The notes beneath the pieces were generated by a model. That model did not search any database. It saw only the letters and a list, made by a program, of their open reading frames with translations, and was not told the origin of the DNA. 64,000 nt of DNA from Methylomagnum ishizawai (GTDB lineage: Bacteria > Pseudomonadota > Gammaproteobacteria > Methylococcales > Methylococcaceae), in NCBI RefSeq assembly GCF_019670005.1, contig NZ_AP019783.1, positions 2,196,150 to 2,260,149 of the forward strand, in the 5' to 3' direction. Positions 46,787 through 55,024 of this stretch are shown here, in pieces; the first letter of the stretch is position 1; each line of letters starts with the position of its first letter. The translations under genes were made by a program, and so were the position numbers.

Positions 46787-49700
46787 TCAGTCGTCGTTGA
46801 TGAGGCTGCCGGTGGCCGAGGCGATCTTGAGGATATAGGGCGAGGGCGACGAGAGGTTGCCCAAGGTCAAGCCGAGGGTTTCCGTCGCTTCCCTGACGTT
46901 ATCGCCGATCACCGGAACCATGAGGGTCTGGGTGAGCTGCCCAGGCTGGAAGGTCAGGGTGCCGGAGGTGGCGGTGTAGTCGGAACCCGCCGTCGCGGTG
47001 CCGTCCTGGGTGGCGTAGTCGACCGTGATGGCTTCGGTCGGCGCTTTGCTTAGGGTGATTTTGAAGGGCAGGAAGCTGGTGGTGCCGTCCGCGCCCTCCT
47101 TGACCGAGCCATTGGCGACGATGAGGGTGGGGTTGATGAAGTTCACGATGCTGCCCTTGCCCACGGCGGTTCTGAGGATATAGGGCGGGGGCGGGTTGCC
47201 GAGGACCAGGGTGAAGGTTTCCGCCGCCTCCGTGAGGTTGTCGCCGATCACCTCGACCAAGACCGTTTGGGTCAGTTGGCCGGCCTCGAAGGTCAGGGTG
47301 CCGGATTGCGCGACGTAGTCTTGCCCCCCCACCGCGGTGCCGTCCTGGGTGGCGTAATCGATGGTGATGGCCTGGGTCGGGGCTTTGCTCAGGGTGATTT
47401 TGAACGGCAGGGTGCTGGTGGTGCCGGCGTAGCTTTCGTTGGCCGCGCCGTTGGAGACGCTGACGGTGGGGTTGGCGAAGTTCGCGATGCTGCCGGTGGC
47501 CGTGGCGGTTTTGAGGAGATAGGGCGAGGACGGGTTGCCGAGGACCAGGGTGAAGGTTTCCGTCGCCTCCGTGACATTGTCGCCGATCACCGTGACCAGG
47601 ACCGTCTGGGCCAGTTGGCCGGCCTCGAAGGTCAGGGTGCCGGATTGCGCGACGTAATCTTGCCCCGCCACCGCGGTGCCGTCCTGGGTGGCGTAATCGA
47701 CCGTGATGGCCTGGGTCGGGGCTTTGCTCAGGGTGATTTTGAACGGCAGGGTGCTGGTGTTGCCGGCGTAGCTTTCGCTGGCCGCACCGTTGGCGACGTT
47801 GAGGGTGGGGTTGACGAAGTTCAGGATGCTGCCGGCCACGCTGGGGGTCCTGGCCGTATAGGTCGCGTAGCTGCCGACCGGGTTGCTGAGCAGCAGTTGG
47901 AAGGTTTCCGTGGGTTCGGCCAGGGCGTCGCCGAGGATCGCGATTTGCACGGTCTGGGTGGTCTGGTTCGGGGCGAAGGTCAAGGTGCCGGATTGGGCGA
48001 TATAGTCTTGCCCCGCCGTCGCGGTGCCGTCCTGGGTGGCGAAATCGACGGTGGTGGGGGCCGTGGAGGGGACGCTCAGGGTGACTTTGAAGGCCATGTA
48101 GCTGGTGGTGCCGGCCGGTCCTTCGGTCAGCGACGCGGCGGTGGCGATGAACGTGTTGGCGACCGCGAAGTTGGTGATGCTGCCGGTGCCGGGGTTGGTC
48201 TTGAAGGTATAGCCCGCGCTCGGGTTGCTCAGCACCAGGCTAAGGGTTTCGGTCGGTTCCTGCACACTGTCGCCGAGGACTTGGACCCGCACCGTCTGCG
48301 TGATCTGTCCGGGGAGGAAGGTCAGGGTGCCGGACTGGGCGACGTAATCGGAACCCGCCGTCGCGCTGCCGTCCTGGGTGGCGTAATCGACGGTCACGGT
48401 CTGGGTGGCCTTGGCGCTGAGGGTGACCGGGAACGACAGGTAGCTGGGGGTCGCCCTGGTTTCCGCGACCTGGACGTTGCCGACGCTGATCCCGGAGAAG
48501 CCCGCCTGGGTGAGGGTCGCGATGGCTTGGTTGTCCGCGCCGACCGTGAGCTTGGCGGTGCGGGCGACGAAGCCGGGATTCGGCTCGGCTTGGTATTCCA
48601 CCGTACCGCTGCCCTGGCCGCTGGCACCGCTCGACACGGTCAGCCAGGGCGAATCGCTGGCGACGGTCCAGGCGCATTGGCTGGGCGCGGCGACGTTCAG
48701 GACCGGCCCGGCACCGCCTTCCGGCTGCACGCTCGGGGCGGCGGGCGTCACCGACACCTTGCAGCTCGTGGAGACCCGGAAATTCGCGACGGTGTAGGCG
48801 GTGTCGTTGAGGACGCGGGCGTCGTCGGCGTCGCAATCGGGATTGTTCGGATTGCCGAACTGGCAGGAAGTGTCGGTGCCCTCCGGCACGCCCATCGGCT
48901 TGTCGTTGTAGGTCTTGAGCGGATTGGACCAATAGGGCAGGCGGGTGCAATTGAAGCCGCTGTTGGCGCATTCGTTGTTGTACGCCATCACGGTGCGCCA
49001 GCGGCCCAGGGTGTTCACATAGCCTTTGTTATAGGTGTAGGGCGAATTCTTGGAGGTGTCCACGAACCAGTCGTGGGTGGCGCCCATGATGTGGCCGAGT
49101 TCGTGGCCGAAGGAGTAATAGCCGGTGGCGCAATCCTGGCTCACCAGGGCGTAGGCGTATTCGCTGAAGCCGGCGGAAACCGAGCTCATTTGCCAGGCCA
49201 TCCCGCAATAGGCGGTGTTGGCGACCAGCAGCACGGTGGCGTCGGCGTTGTAGGTGTCGCGCAGGACGGGGATGTTGTCGAGGTATTGGTCGGTCTTGTT
49301 GGTGAGGCGGTAGAGGGTGTTGACCCAATCGAAACCGGTCTCGTCGTAGACGATTTCCTCGGCGTGGGCTAGCTTGACCCGCTGGTTGATCCCGCTGTTG
49401 GCGTAGTTGGTATTGGTTTCGCTGACGGCCAGGTCGATCAGGGCCTGCATGGCCAGAGGGCCGCCGGCCGCCTGTTTCGCCGCCGCGTCGTAGACCACCA
49501 GCACGTCGATTTGCGAACCATCGTCGCTGGCCGGGGAAGTCTCGTCGGCGGACGGCGCGGAGATGCCCGACCGCGCTGGGTTTTGGGCCGGCTTGGGCTG
49601 GGTTTCTGGCAGGGTGACGGGCAGCGGGTCGCCTTCGGGGGGCAGGCTGGATTGGTCGATTTCGTGGATGCTGTGTAGCCCGTTGCCGATATAGCGGATT

Positions 49701-50365
49701 TGATAGGCGCCGCCCGGATGGACCACGTTGGCCATCATCACATCGCCCTCGACCACCATGTTCACCGTGCTGAGCTGGATACCGCTCAGGCGGCCCACAT
49801 AGGCCGTCCTATCCGGCCCGAGCTTGTCCACCTGCTTGATCGTGGCTTTGAAAGCGGCGTCGTTGAACAGGTTCAGGGGCAGGCTGTCGCCCTGTTTGAG
49901 CTGGGCCGCGTTCAGCCCTTGGAGATCGACCCGGACATGGCGGGTGCGGGTGGCTTCCCTGGGGGCGGCCAAGGCGCTGCGGGCCGTTTTATCGGCCACG
50001 TCGCTGAACAACTCCAGCCCGACCGCCCTGCCGCCCGCCGCCGACGAGGGCAGTTGGTTGATCTTGTCGAACACGGCCCGCTGCCAGGGTTCTTCGAGCG
50101 CCCAGGAAACCAGGACGCCCACGACGGCACCCGTGACCGCCCAAGGCAAGGGCGCGAGCCTTCCCGTCGCGCCCTGGGGCCGCCAACGGCGGTAGGCCAC
50201 CCGGCACAACAGGGACGCCCCGGCGAACAGGAGGGCTATCCCAGACGCCAACAGCCAATCCGGCAAGGTATATATCCAGGGGAGTTCGGTGGTCGGTGCT
50301 TCGGCTGCCGCACCATGCGCTACGGCCATTGCCAGGACGGCCGCGATCCGGGTCAAGGTTTTCAT
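46787..50365 (-). CDS. Membrane-anchored metzincin metalloprotease with BACON-like and five Calx-beta domains
   Basis: The 1192-residue protein has a signal peptide (residues 1-21) followed by two membrane helices (about 37-58 and 72-90). The metzincin zinc site HELGHIMGATHD is encoded near 49060-49105, with the met-turn-like RTVMAYNNEC after it; this matches reprolysin-like M12 peptidases. A BACON-like domain follows (SQCAWTVASDSPWLTVSSG), then five Calx-beta domains of ~113 residues, the third to fifth very similar (TQAITVDYATQDGTAV). The start follows AAGGAATTCACC. It precedes lapG-lapD, which suggests a role in surface-protein processing, but it has no LapA-like retention or type I secretion signals. 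Confidence 0.85.
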   Translation of the reverse strand: MKTLTRIAAVLAMAVAHGAAAEAPTTELPWIYTLPDWLLASGIALLFAGASLLCRVAYRRWRPQGATGRLAPLPWAVTGAVVGVLVSWALEEPWQRAVFDKINQLPSSAAGGRAVGLELFSDVADKTARSALAAPREATRTRHVRVDLQGLNAAQLKQGDSLPLNLFNDAAFKATIKQVDKLGPDRTAYVGRLSGIQLSTVNMVVEGDVMMANVVHPGGAYQIRYIGNGLHSIHEIDQSSLPPEGDPLPVTLPETQPKPAQNPARSGISAPSADETSPASDDGSQIDVLVVYDAAAKQAAGGPLAMQALIDLAVSETNTNYANSGINQRVKLAHAEEIVYDETGFDWVNTLYRLTNKTDQYLDNIPVLRDTYNADATVLLVANTAYCGMAWQMSSVSAGFSEYAYALVSQDCATGYYSFGHELGHIMGATHDWFVDTSKNSPYTYNKGYVNTLGRWRTVMAYNNECANSGFNCTRLPYWSNPLKTYNDKPMGVPEGTDTSCQFGNPNNPDCDADDARVLNDTAYTVANFRVSTSCKVSVTPAAPSVQPEGGAGPVLNVAAPSQCAWTVASDSPWLTVSSGASGQGSGTVEYQAEPNPGFVARTAKLTVGADNQAIATLTQAGFSGISVGNVQVAETRATPSYLSFPVTLSAKATQTVTVDYATQDGSATAGSDYVAQSGTLTFLPGQITQTVRVQVLGDSVQEPTETLSLVLSNPSAGYTFKTNPGTGSITNFAVANTFIATAASLTEGPAGTTSYMAFKVTLSVPSTAPTTVDFATQDGTATAGQDYIAQSGTLTFAPNQTTQTVQIAILGDALAEPTETFQLLLSNPVGSYATYTARTPSVAGSILNFVNPTLNVANGAASESYAGNTSTLPFKITLSKAPTQAITVDYATQDGTAVAGQDYVAQSGTLTFEAGQLAQTVLVTVIGDNVTEATETFTLVLGNPSSPYLLKTATATGSIANFANPTVSVSNGAANESYAGTTSTLPFKITLSKAPTQAITIDYATQDGTAVGGQDYVAQSGTLTFEAGQLTQTVLVEVIGDNLTEAAETFTLVLGNPPPPYILRTAVGKGSIVNFINPTLIVANGSVKEGADGTTSFLPFKITLSKAPTEAITVDYATQDGTATAGSDYTATSGTLTFQPGQLTQTLMVPVIGDNVREATETLGLTLGNLSSPSPYILKIASATGSLINDD

Positions 50366-50650
50366 GGTGAATTCCTTAATAGTTAGAGCTGTACTGTTGA
50401 GTGTAGCTCATGTTACGCGGTTTCATAAATGGGGATGCGCCAGAGTTTCCTTGTATGGTCTGGGGTAGAGCTTGGCGCGGACGCGGGAGGGCTGCATCAT
50501 GGACGTTTGATGAGCCGTTACAGTCTGGAAGCGGCACAGGTGTTATGAGACGGCGCGCAAACCAGGGGCGGCGGCGCTATTTCCGGGCTGTCGAATGGGT
50601 TCCGCCGCGCCTCCGGGCTTCTGGCGTGGGCCGGGGATGTCCCATCCAGG

Positions 50651-51061
50651 CTACCGCAACATCAACAATACCCGCACCGTCGCATCCACGTGCGCGGCGT
50701 CGATATAACCGAGGGCGTCCTGGTTTTCCCTGACGGTCCGCAGTACCGCCGCGTCGTCCGGTAATTGGGGGGGCGGGGAGGATTGGCCGGTGAACAACAG
50801 CCGCGCCCAATAGGCGTCGATCTGTTCGATGGGCCGCCCGGTCAGCCTTTGGTAGAACTCGGCCCGCAGCGGCGAGGCTTGGTCGAGGGGCAGGGCGAAG
50901 CGCTGGTTGGGGAACAAGCGGGTGCGGCCCAGGAAAATATCCCGCGCCTCGCGTTCCGACAGCGCCGCCAACCCGTTCCCCGGATGCGCGATCACCGCCA
51001 TATCGGCCAAGGCCGGCAGCGCGAATCCCCCTAACAGCAAGGCGAGGATGGATGTCTTCAT
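50651..51061 (-). CDS. Small PstS-like periplasmic protein
   Basis: The 136-residue protein has a signal peptide (LALLLGGFALPALA) and a shortened phosphate-binding-protein-like core, with LSEREARDIFLGRTRLFPN and FYQRLTGRPIEQIDAYWARLLFTG. It ends with ALGYIDAAHVDATVRVLLML. Proteins of this type are about half the size of real PstS and usually lack ABC permease neighbours, as here. Its ATG comes two bases after the stop of the porin gene, so the two are coupled. Ligand and partner are unknown. Confidence 0.75.
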   Translation of the reverse strand: MKTSILALLLGGFALPALADMAVIAHPGNGLAALSEREARDIFLGRTRLFPNQRFALPLDQASPLRAEFYQRLTGRPIEQIDAYWARLLFTGQSSPPPQLPDDAAVLRTVRENQDALGYIDAAHVDATVRVLLMLR

Positions 51062-51063
51062 GG

Positions 51064-52317
51064 CTAGAACACGAAGTCCACGCCCACCGACCACACATTG
51101 ACCTGCGTGGGGATCGGCGGCTCCGGATCGGTCCAGTACAACGCCCCGTCCCGGCCCAGCCAGAAATGGCTCCATTGCGCCTTGAGGGCGATGTTTTCAT
51201 AGACATCCCAGCGCAGTCCCAGCGAGGCCGATTGCTCGTCGGCCTGGATGCCATCGAGCAAGGTGTTGACATAGCTCCGCAAGGCTTCCACCGAGGCCAA
51301 CGGGACCGCGGTCTTGGGCAGGGTCCTGTGGTCGTTCAGCGATTCCACCACGCCATACAGGCCATACACGGTGACATGGCCGAAGCGGCGGCCCAGGCTC
51401 AGGTAGCCGCTCAACAGCGAGGGGAATTGCTGGATATTGGAGGAACCGGCATAGCTGGCCTCGGTCTGGATTTGCCACAGGCCGTCGTCGTAGGCCAGCC
51501 CGACCGAGCCGTAATGGATTTGCTTGTGTTCGATCTTGAGCGCCGGGATCAGGCTTTGCGCGCCGGGCCAGAGCAGGTTCACCAACGGGTCTTCCAGGGT
51601 CTGGTACAGGCTGCTTTGGCCCAGGTCGTTCAGGGTATCGACCTGGGCATAGCCGAGGCGGGCCCGCCAGTCGCCGGATTCGTAGGTGAGGTTGCCGCCG
51701 TAGAGCACGGTCCGCAGGGTGGTATCGCGGGTGTGCTGAAGTAGCGACGACATCTGGTTGAGGCTGTAGCCGCCATAGGCCTTGACCGAGAGATAGCCCT
51801 CGCCCAGGGCGAAGCGCTGGGTGATATCCGCCCCGTTGAAATGGTAGGGCACCAGCAGGGCGTAGAACTCGTGCGGGGGCCGCATCCAGGGGTAGGCGTA
51901 GCCCAGGTTGCGGTGGTCCGAGAGCATGAAGGCGTCGGCGCCGATGCGGCCCGCCCGGATATCCAGGTCGTCGCGGGGCCGCCAGCGCAGGAAGGCCCAT
52001 TCCAGGTTCTGCTCGAAGAAATCGCCGGCGTGGTTGCGGGCGACCCATTGCACTGTGGCGTGGAAGGCGCGGTTGAAATCCGCGTCCACCTGGAGTCCCA
52101 GGCGGGAATCGATATCGACGGTCTCGGCGTCGCCGTGATGGGTCGCGCCGCCGGTCTGGGTGAAATCGCGGCGGAAGCCGATATGGTCGGTATCGGTGCC
52201 GACCACGCCGAGGGTGCCGAAGCCCTTGAAGCTGAAGGCCGGGCCGTCCGCCCAGGCGGGCGCGGCCAGCAGGGCCAGGGCGGCCAACGCGGGCGGAAGG
52301 GAAGGGAAGCGATGCAT
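51064..52317 (-). CDS. Outer-membrane porin-like beta-barrel protein
   Basis: The 417-residue protein has a signal peptide (ALAALALLAAPAWA) followed by FSFKGFGTLGVVGTD, a typical first strand of a trimeric-type porin or OprD/DcaP-like barrel. Alternating strands rich in Tyr, Trp and Gly continue to a terminal VGVDFVF with the C-terminal phenylalanine needed for assembly. I chose the ATG at 52317 to give the signal peptide. It is coupled to the downstream PstS-like gene. The transported solute cannot be predicted. Confidence 0.75.
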   Translation of the reverse strand: MHRFPSLPPALAALALLAAPAWADGPAFSFKGFGTLGVVGTDTDHIGFRRDFTQTGGATHHGDAETVDIDSRLGLQVDADFNRAFHATVQWVARNHAGDFFEQNLEWAFLRWRPRDDLDIRAGRIGADAFMLSDHRNLGYAYPWMRPPHEFYALLVPYHFNGADITQRFALGEGYLSVKAYGGYSLNQMSSLLQHTRDTTLRTVLYGGNLTYESGDWRARLGYAQVDTLNDLGQSSLYQTLEDPLVNLLWPGAQSLIPALKIEHKQIHYGSVGLAYDDGLWQIQTEASYAGSSNIQQFPSLLSGYLSLGRRFGHVTVYGLYGVVESLNDHRTLPKTAVPLASVEALRSYVNTLLDGIQADEQSASLGLRWDVYENIALKAQWSHFWLGRDGALYWTDPEPPIPTQVNVWSVGVDFVF

Positions 52318-52448
52318 AGCTGGGCACCCCGGTTGCCCACGGGAGCTGGTTTTTTTAATGGGCCTCCCGGATTCTGGCGGGGGCGGCCAAGGATAATCGA
52401 AGCCGCCGCGCTTGCCGAGCACGCCGGACGCTAAAATAGCCGATTTCC

Positions 52449-52670
52449 ATGCCGGGCCGCCGCCAGATGAATCCCACCGAACCCCAACCCAAACCAGAGG
52501 TGATCTGCCGGTGCAGCGGCACCACCACGGCGCAAATCCAGCGCCAGATCGACCAGGGCGTGACCGATCTCGACGCGATTTCCCAGGCCACCGGGGTGTG
52601 TTCGGGCTGCGGGGGGTGCGAGGCGGAGGTGTTGGCGTTTTTGGCGGGGTGTGTGGGCGGGGCGGGGTAG
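52449..52670 (+). CDS. BFD-like [2Fe-2S]-binding protein
   Basis: The 73-residue protein has the cysteine pattern C20-x-C22 and C51-x2-C54 (plus C57) with the helix-turn-helix spacing of bacterioferritin-associated ferredoxins (ICRCSGTTTAQIQRQIDQG, TGVCSGCGGCEAEV). Such domains bind a [2Fe-2S] cluster and help release iron or serve as accessory domains of redox enzymes. It stands alone here, and no bacterioferritin gene is visible nearby. An ATG at 52467 is an alternative start; neither has a clear ribosome-binding site. Confidence 0.82.
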   Translation: MPGRRQMNPTEPQPKPEVICRCSGTTTAQIQRQIDQGVTDLDAISQATGVCSGCGGCEAEVLAFLAGCVGGAG

Positions 52671-52749
52671 GGCGGGCGTTTGGCCCGTCCCGATCCAGAC
52701 GTATGCCCCCGATCCTTAGGCATGGTCGGGGATCGGCGGCGATTCCGCC

Positions 52750-53502
52750 TCAATCCGCCTTCCGCGCCAGCGCCCCGGCGAATTCCCGCGCCAAATTCAC
52801 GAAATCGGACGGCAGCAGCACGATGGTGGTGGTGTTCTGCTCCGCGCCCACCTCGGCGATCATCTGCATCCGCCGCAGTTCCAGGGCGATGGGGTTCTCG
52901 GCGATTTGGCGGGCGCCGTCCGAGAGCTTGAGCGAGGCTTCCTGTTCGGCCTCGGCCTTGATGATCCGCGCCCGCTTCTCGCGCACTGCTTCCGCCTCCC
53001 GCGCCATGGCCCGCTGCATGGCCTCGGGAATTTCCACATCCTTCATCTCCACCATCTCGATCTGGATGCCCCAGGCCTCGGTGGCCCCGTCCACGATGCC
53101 CTTGAGCGCCCGGTTGATCGAATCGCGCGATTTCAACACCTCGTCCAGCACATGCTGGCCGATGATATTGCGCAGGCTGGTGAGGGCGATCTGATGCACG
53201 GCGACCGCGTAGTTCTCGACGGCGATGACCGCCTTGGCCGGATCGACGATGCGGTACCACAACACCGCGTCCACCTTCACGGTGACGCTGTCCTTGGTGA
53301 TGGTCTCCTGGCGCTCGACCGTGACCGTGCGGGTGCGGATATCGATGCGCGTTTGCCATTCGATCAGCGGGACCAGCCAATACAGGCCCGGTCCCTTGAT
53401 GCACCGGTAGCGTCCCAGCCGGAACACCACGCCGCGCACGTATTCGTTGGCGATGCGGAAGCCAGAGAGCAGGATGAGGGCGAAGATGAGGGTGGAGGTC
53501 AT
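52750..53502 (-). CDS. Slipin (SPFH/stomatin family membrane protein)
   Basis: The 250-residue protein has a short N-terminal hydrophobic anchor (LIFALILLSGF) and an SPFH domain, with EYVRGVVFRLGRYRCIKGPG, QTRIDIRTRTVTVERQETIT and VDAVLWYRIVDPAKAVIAVE. A coiled C-terminal part (REAEAVREKRARIIKAEAEQ) ends in a hydrophobic tail. Slipins oligomerise in the membrane as scaffold domains. The usual NfeD partner gene is not adjacent. The ATG at 53502 follows GGAGCCACGCC. Confidence 0.92.
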   Translation of the reverse strand: MTSTLIFALILLSGFRIANEYVRGVVFRLGRYRCIKGPGLYWLVPLIEWQTRIDIRTRTVTVERQETITKDSVTVKVDAVLWYRIVDPAKAVIAVENYAVAVHQIALTSLRNIIGQHVLDEVLKSRDSINRALKGIVDGATEAWGIQIEMVEMKDVEIPEAMQRAMAREAEAVREKRARIIKAEAEQEASLKLSDGARQIAENPIALELRRMQMIAEVGAEQNTTTIVLLPSDFVNLAREFAGALARKAD

Positions 53503-53603
53503 GGCGTGGCTCCGGGGGTTGGCGAGGCTGTCAATTGTAGCCGCCGTCTTGCCCGCCGGATGCGAACCGCCGGGCGTTCCGGGAACGGGAAAATCCCGCC
53601 CGC

Positions 53604-53638
53604 AAAAAAGCCCCGCCCGGCGCGACGCCGAACGGGGC
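53604..53638 (-). terminator. Rho-independent terminator after the DUF1501 gene
   Basis: On the minus strand GCCCCG pairs with CGGGGC around an inner CGGCG/CGCCG hairpin, and the stem is followed by six T residues. It begins 28 bases after the DUF1501 stop and closes the DUF1800-DUF1501 transcript. Confidence 0.85.
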
Positions 53639-53666
53639 CATACCAGCCGGGTTTACCCGGCGCACT

Positions 53667-55001
53667 TCACAGCATGAATCCCACGTCGGCGCTCGGGAAC
53701 AAGCCCAGGTTCGGGAACACCTGCGCCAGTTCGGTATCGGTCGCCCCGAACCAGCGGCCCAGGGTCGCGCCGAATTGCGCCGTGCCGATCTTGGGTATCC
53801 ACACGCCCCGGCCATTGGCGTCGTCCGGCCCGTTGCGCACGAACTGCGGCAACTGCCCGTAAATCCCGCCCTTCACCGCCCCGCCCAGCACGATCTGGTG
53901 GTTGCCCCAGGCATGGTCGCTGCCGCTGCCGTTGGATTCCAGGGTACGGCCAAATTCCGACTGGGTGAACGCGGTCACGTTCTGGGCCAAGCCGACCTCG
54001 CCGCACGCGTGGTAGAAGGCGTCCAGCGCCTGCGAAAGCTGGATGAACAAATCCCATTGCTGCCAATCCTGGGAGCCGTGGGTGTCGAAGCCGTCCAGCG
54101 AACAGAAGAACACCTGCCGTCCCGGTCCCTGCTGCGAGCGTAGCCGGATCAGGCGCATCACCTCCTTGAGCTGGTTGCCCAGCGCAGTGCCGGGAAACAC
54201 CGTGTTCAGGGGCGAGAGGTTGGCGTTGGATTTGAGCGCGTCGGCCAGTTGCAAACCGTCCAGCATGGCTTGGTTGGCGGCCTGCCGCACCGCGCTGCCG
54301 GCGTCCAAGCCCAGGATTTGGTTCAGGGCTTGCCGCCGGGCCAGGGCGGCGGAACTCGGCCACATGTCCATGCCCGACAGGCTCAAATCGGTGCCGGGCG
54401 TGACCACGTTGCCGACCACCTGGTTGCCTTGCAGCAAGGGCGCGGGCGAGGATACCGAGATGGCCGCGAGGCTGTCGTTCGCGGTCAAATGATCCAGCAA
54501 GCGCCCGCCCCAGCCGCTGCTGCTCCCGGCGGGCAGGCCGTTCTGGGCCTGCATGGTCTGGTCCGGGTGCGAGAACAGGCTGGTCGGCACGTTCGCGCCC
54601 TGGAGGTATTGGGCGCGGGTCAGGGGTTGCTGCAACATGCCGGTGTTCAGCACCACGGCCATGTGTCCTTGATTGAACAGCGCGTTCAACTCCGGGAGGC
54701 CGTAATGCAGGGCGTAGGGATTGCCGTAGCCGTCGCTGATGGGCGAGAGCAGCTTGCCCGCGCCCAGGGCCAGATTGCCCCGGATGCCCTGGTATTGGGC
54801 ATAGCGGGCGTTGTCCACGGGGACGATCAGGTTGTTGCCGTCGTTGCCGCCGTAGAGGTAGACGCAGACCAGCGCCTTGTAATCGCTGACCGCGGCCTTG
54901 GCCCCGCGGATGCCTAGCCCCAGGCTCATCAAGCCGAGGGAAGCCAGGCCGGCGCTCAGTTTCAGGAAGCCGCGGCGGTGGGGGTTGTGTGCGTGTGTCA
55001 T
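53667..55001 (-). CDS. DUF1501 secreted protein
   Basis: The 444-residue protein starts with a twin-arginine-like signal (NPHRRGFLKLSAGLASLGL). The body has the DUF1501 hallmarks: LVCVYLYGGNDGNNLIVPVD, FFCSLDGFDTHGSQDWQQW, and FTQSEFGRTLESNGSGSDHAWG. The fold is related to alkaline-phosphatase/sulfatase superfamily enzymes, but the activity is unknown. DUF1501 genes are regularly paired with DUF1800 genes, as here, with 23 bases between them. The ATG follows CCGGAG at nine bases. Confidence 0.92.
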   Translation of the reverse strand: MTHAHNPHRRGFLKLSAGLASLGLMSLGLGIRGAKAAVSDYKALVCVYLYGGNDGNNLIVPVDNARYAQYQGIRGNLALGAGKLLSPISDGYGNPYALHYGLPELNALFNQGHMAVVLNTGMLQQPLTRAQYLQGANVPTSLFSHPDQTMQAQNGLPAGSSSGWGGRLLDHLTANDSLAAISVSSPAPLLQGNQVVGNVVTPGTDLSLSGMDMWPSSAALARRQALNQILGLDAGSAVRQAANQAMLDGLQLADALKSNANLSPLNTVFPGTALGNQLKEVMRLIRLRSQQGPGRQVFFCSLDGFDTHGSQDWQQWDLFIQLSQALDAFYHACGEVGLAQNVTAFTQSEFGRTLESNGSGSDHAWGNHQIVLGGAVKGGIYGQLPQFVRNGPDDANGRGVWIPKIGTAQFGATLGRWFGATDTELAQVFPNLGLFPSADVGFML

Positions 55002-55024
55002 GGTCGGATGCTCCGGGAAGAGGG

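Noticed and set aside
46787-50365. The Calx-beta metzincin as the LapA-type substrate of LapG
   Set aside because: It has a Sec signal peptide and membrane helices but no N-terminal retention module, dialanine site or C-terminal type I secretion signal that I can see.
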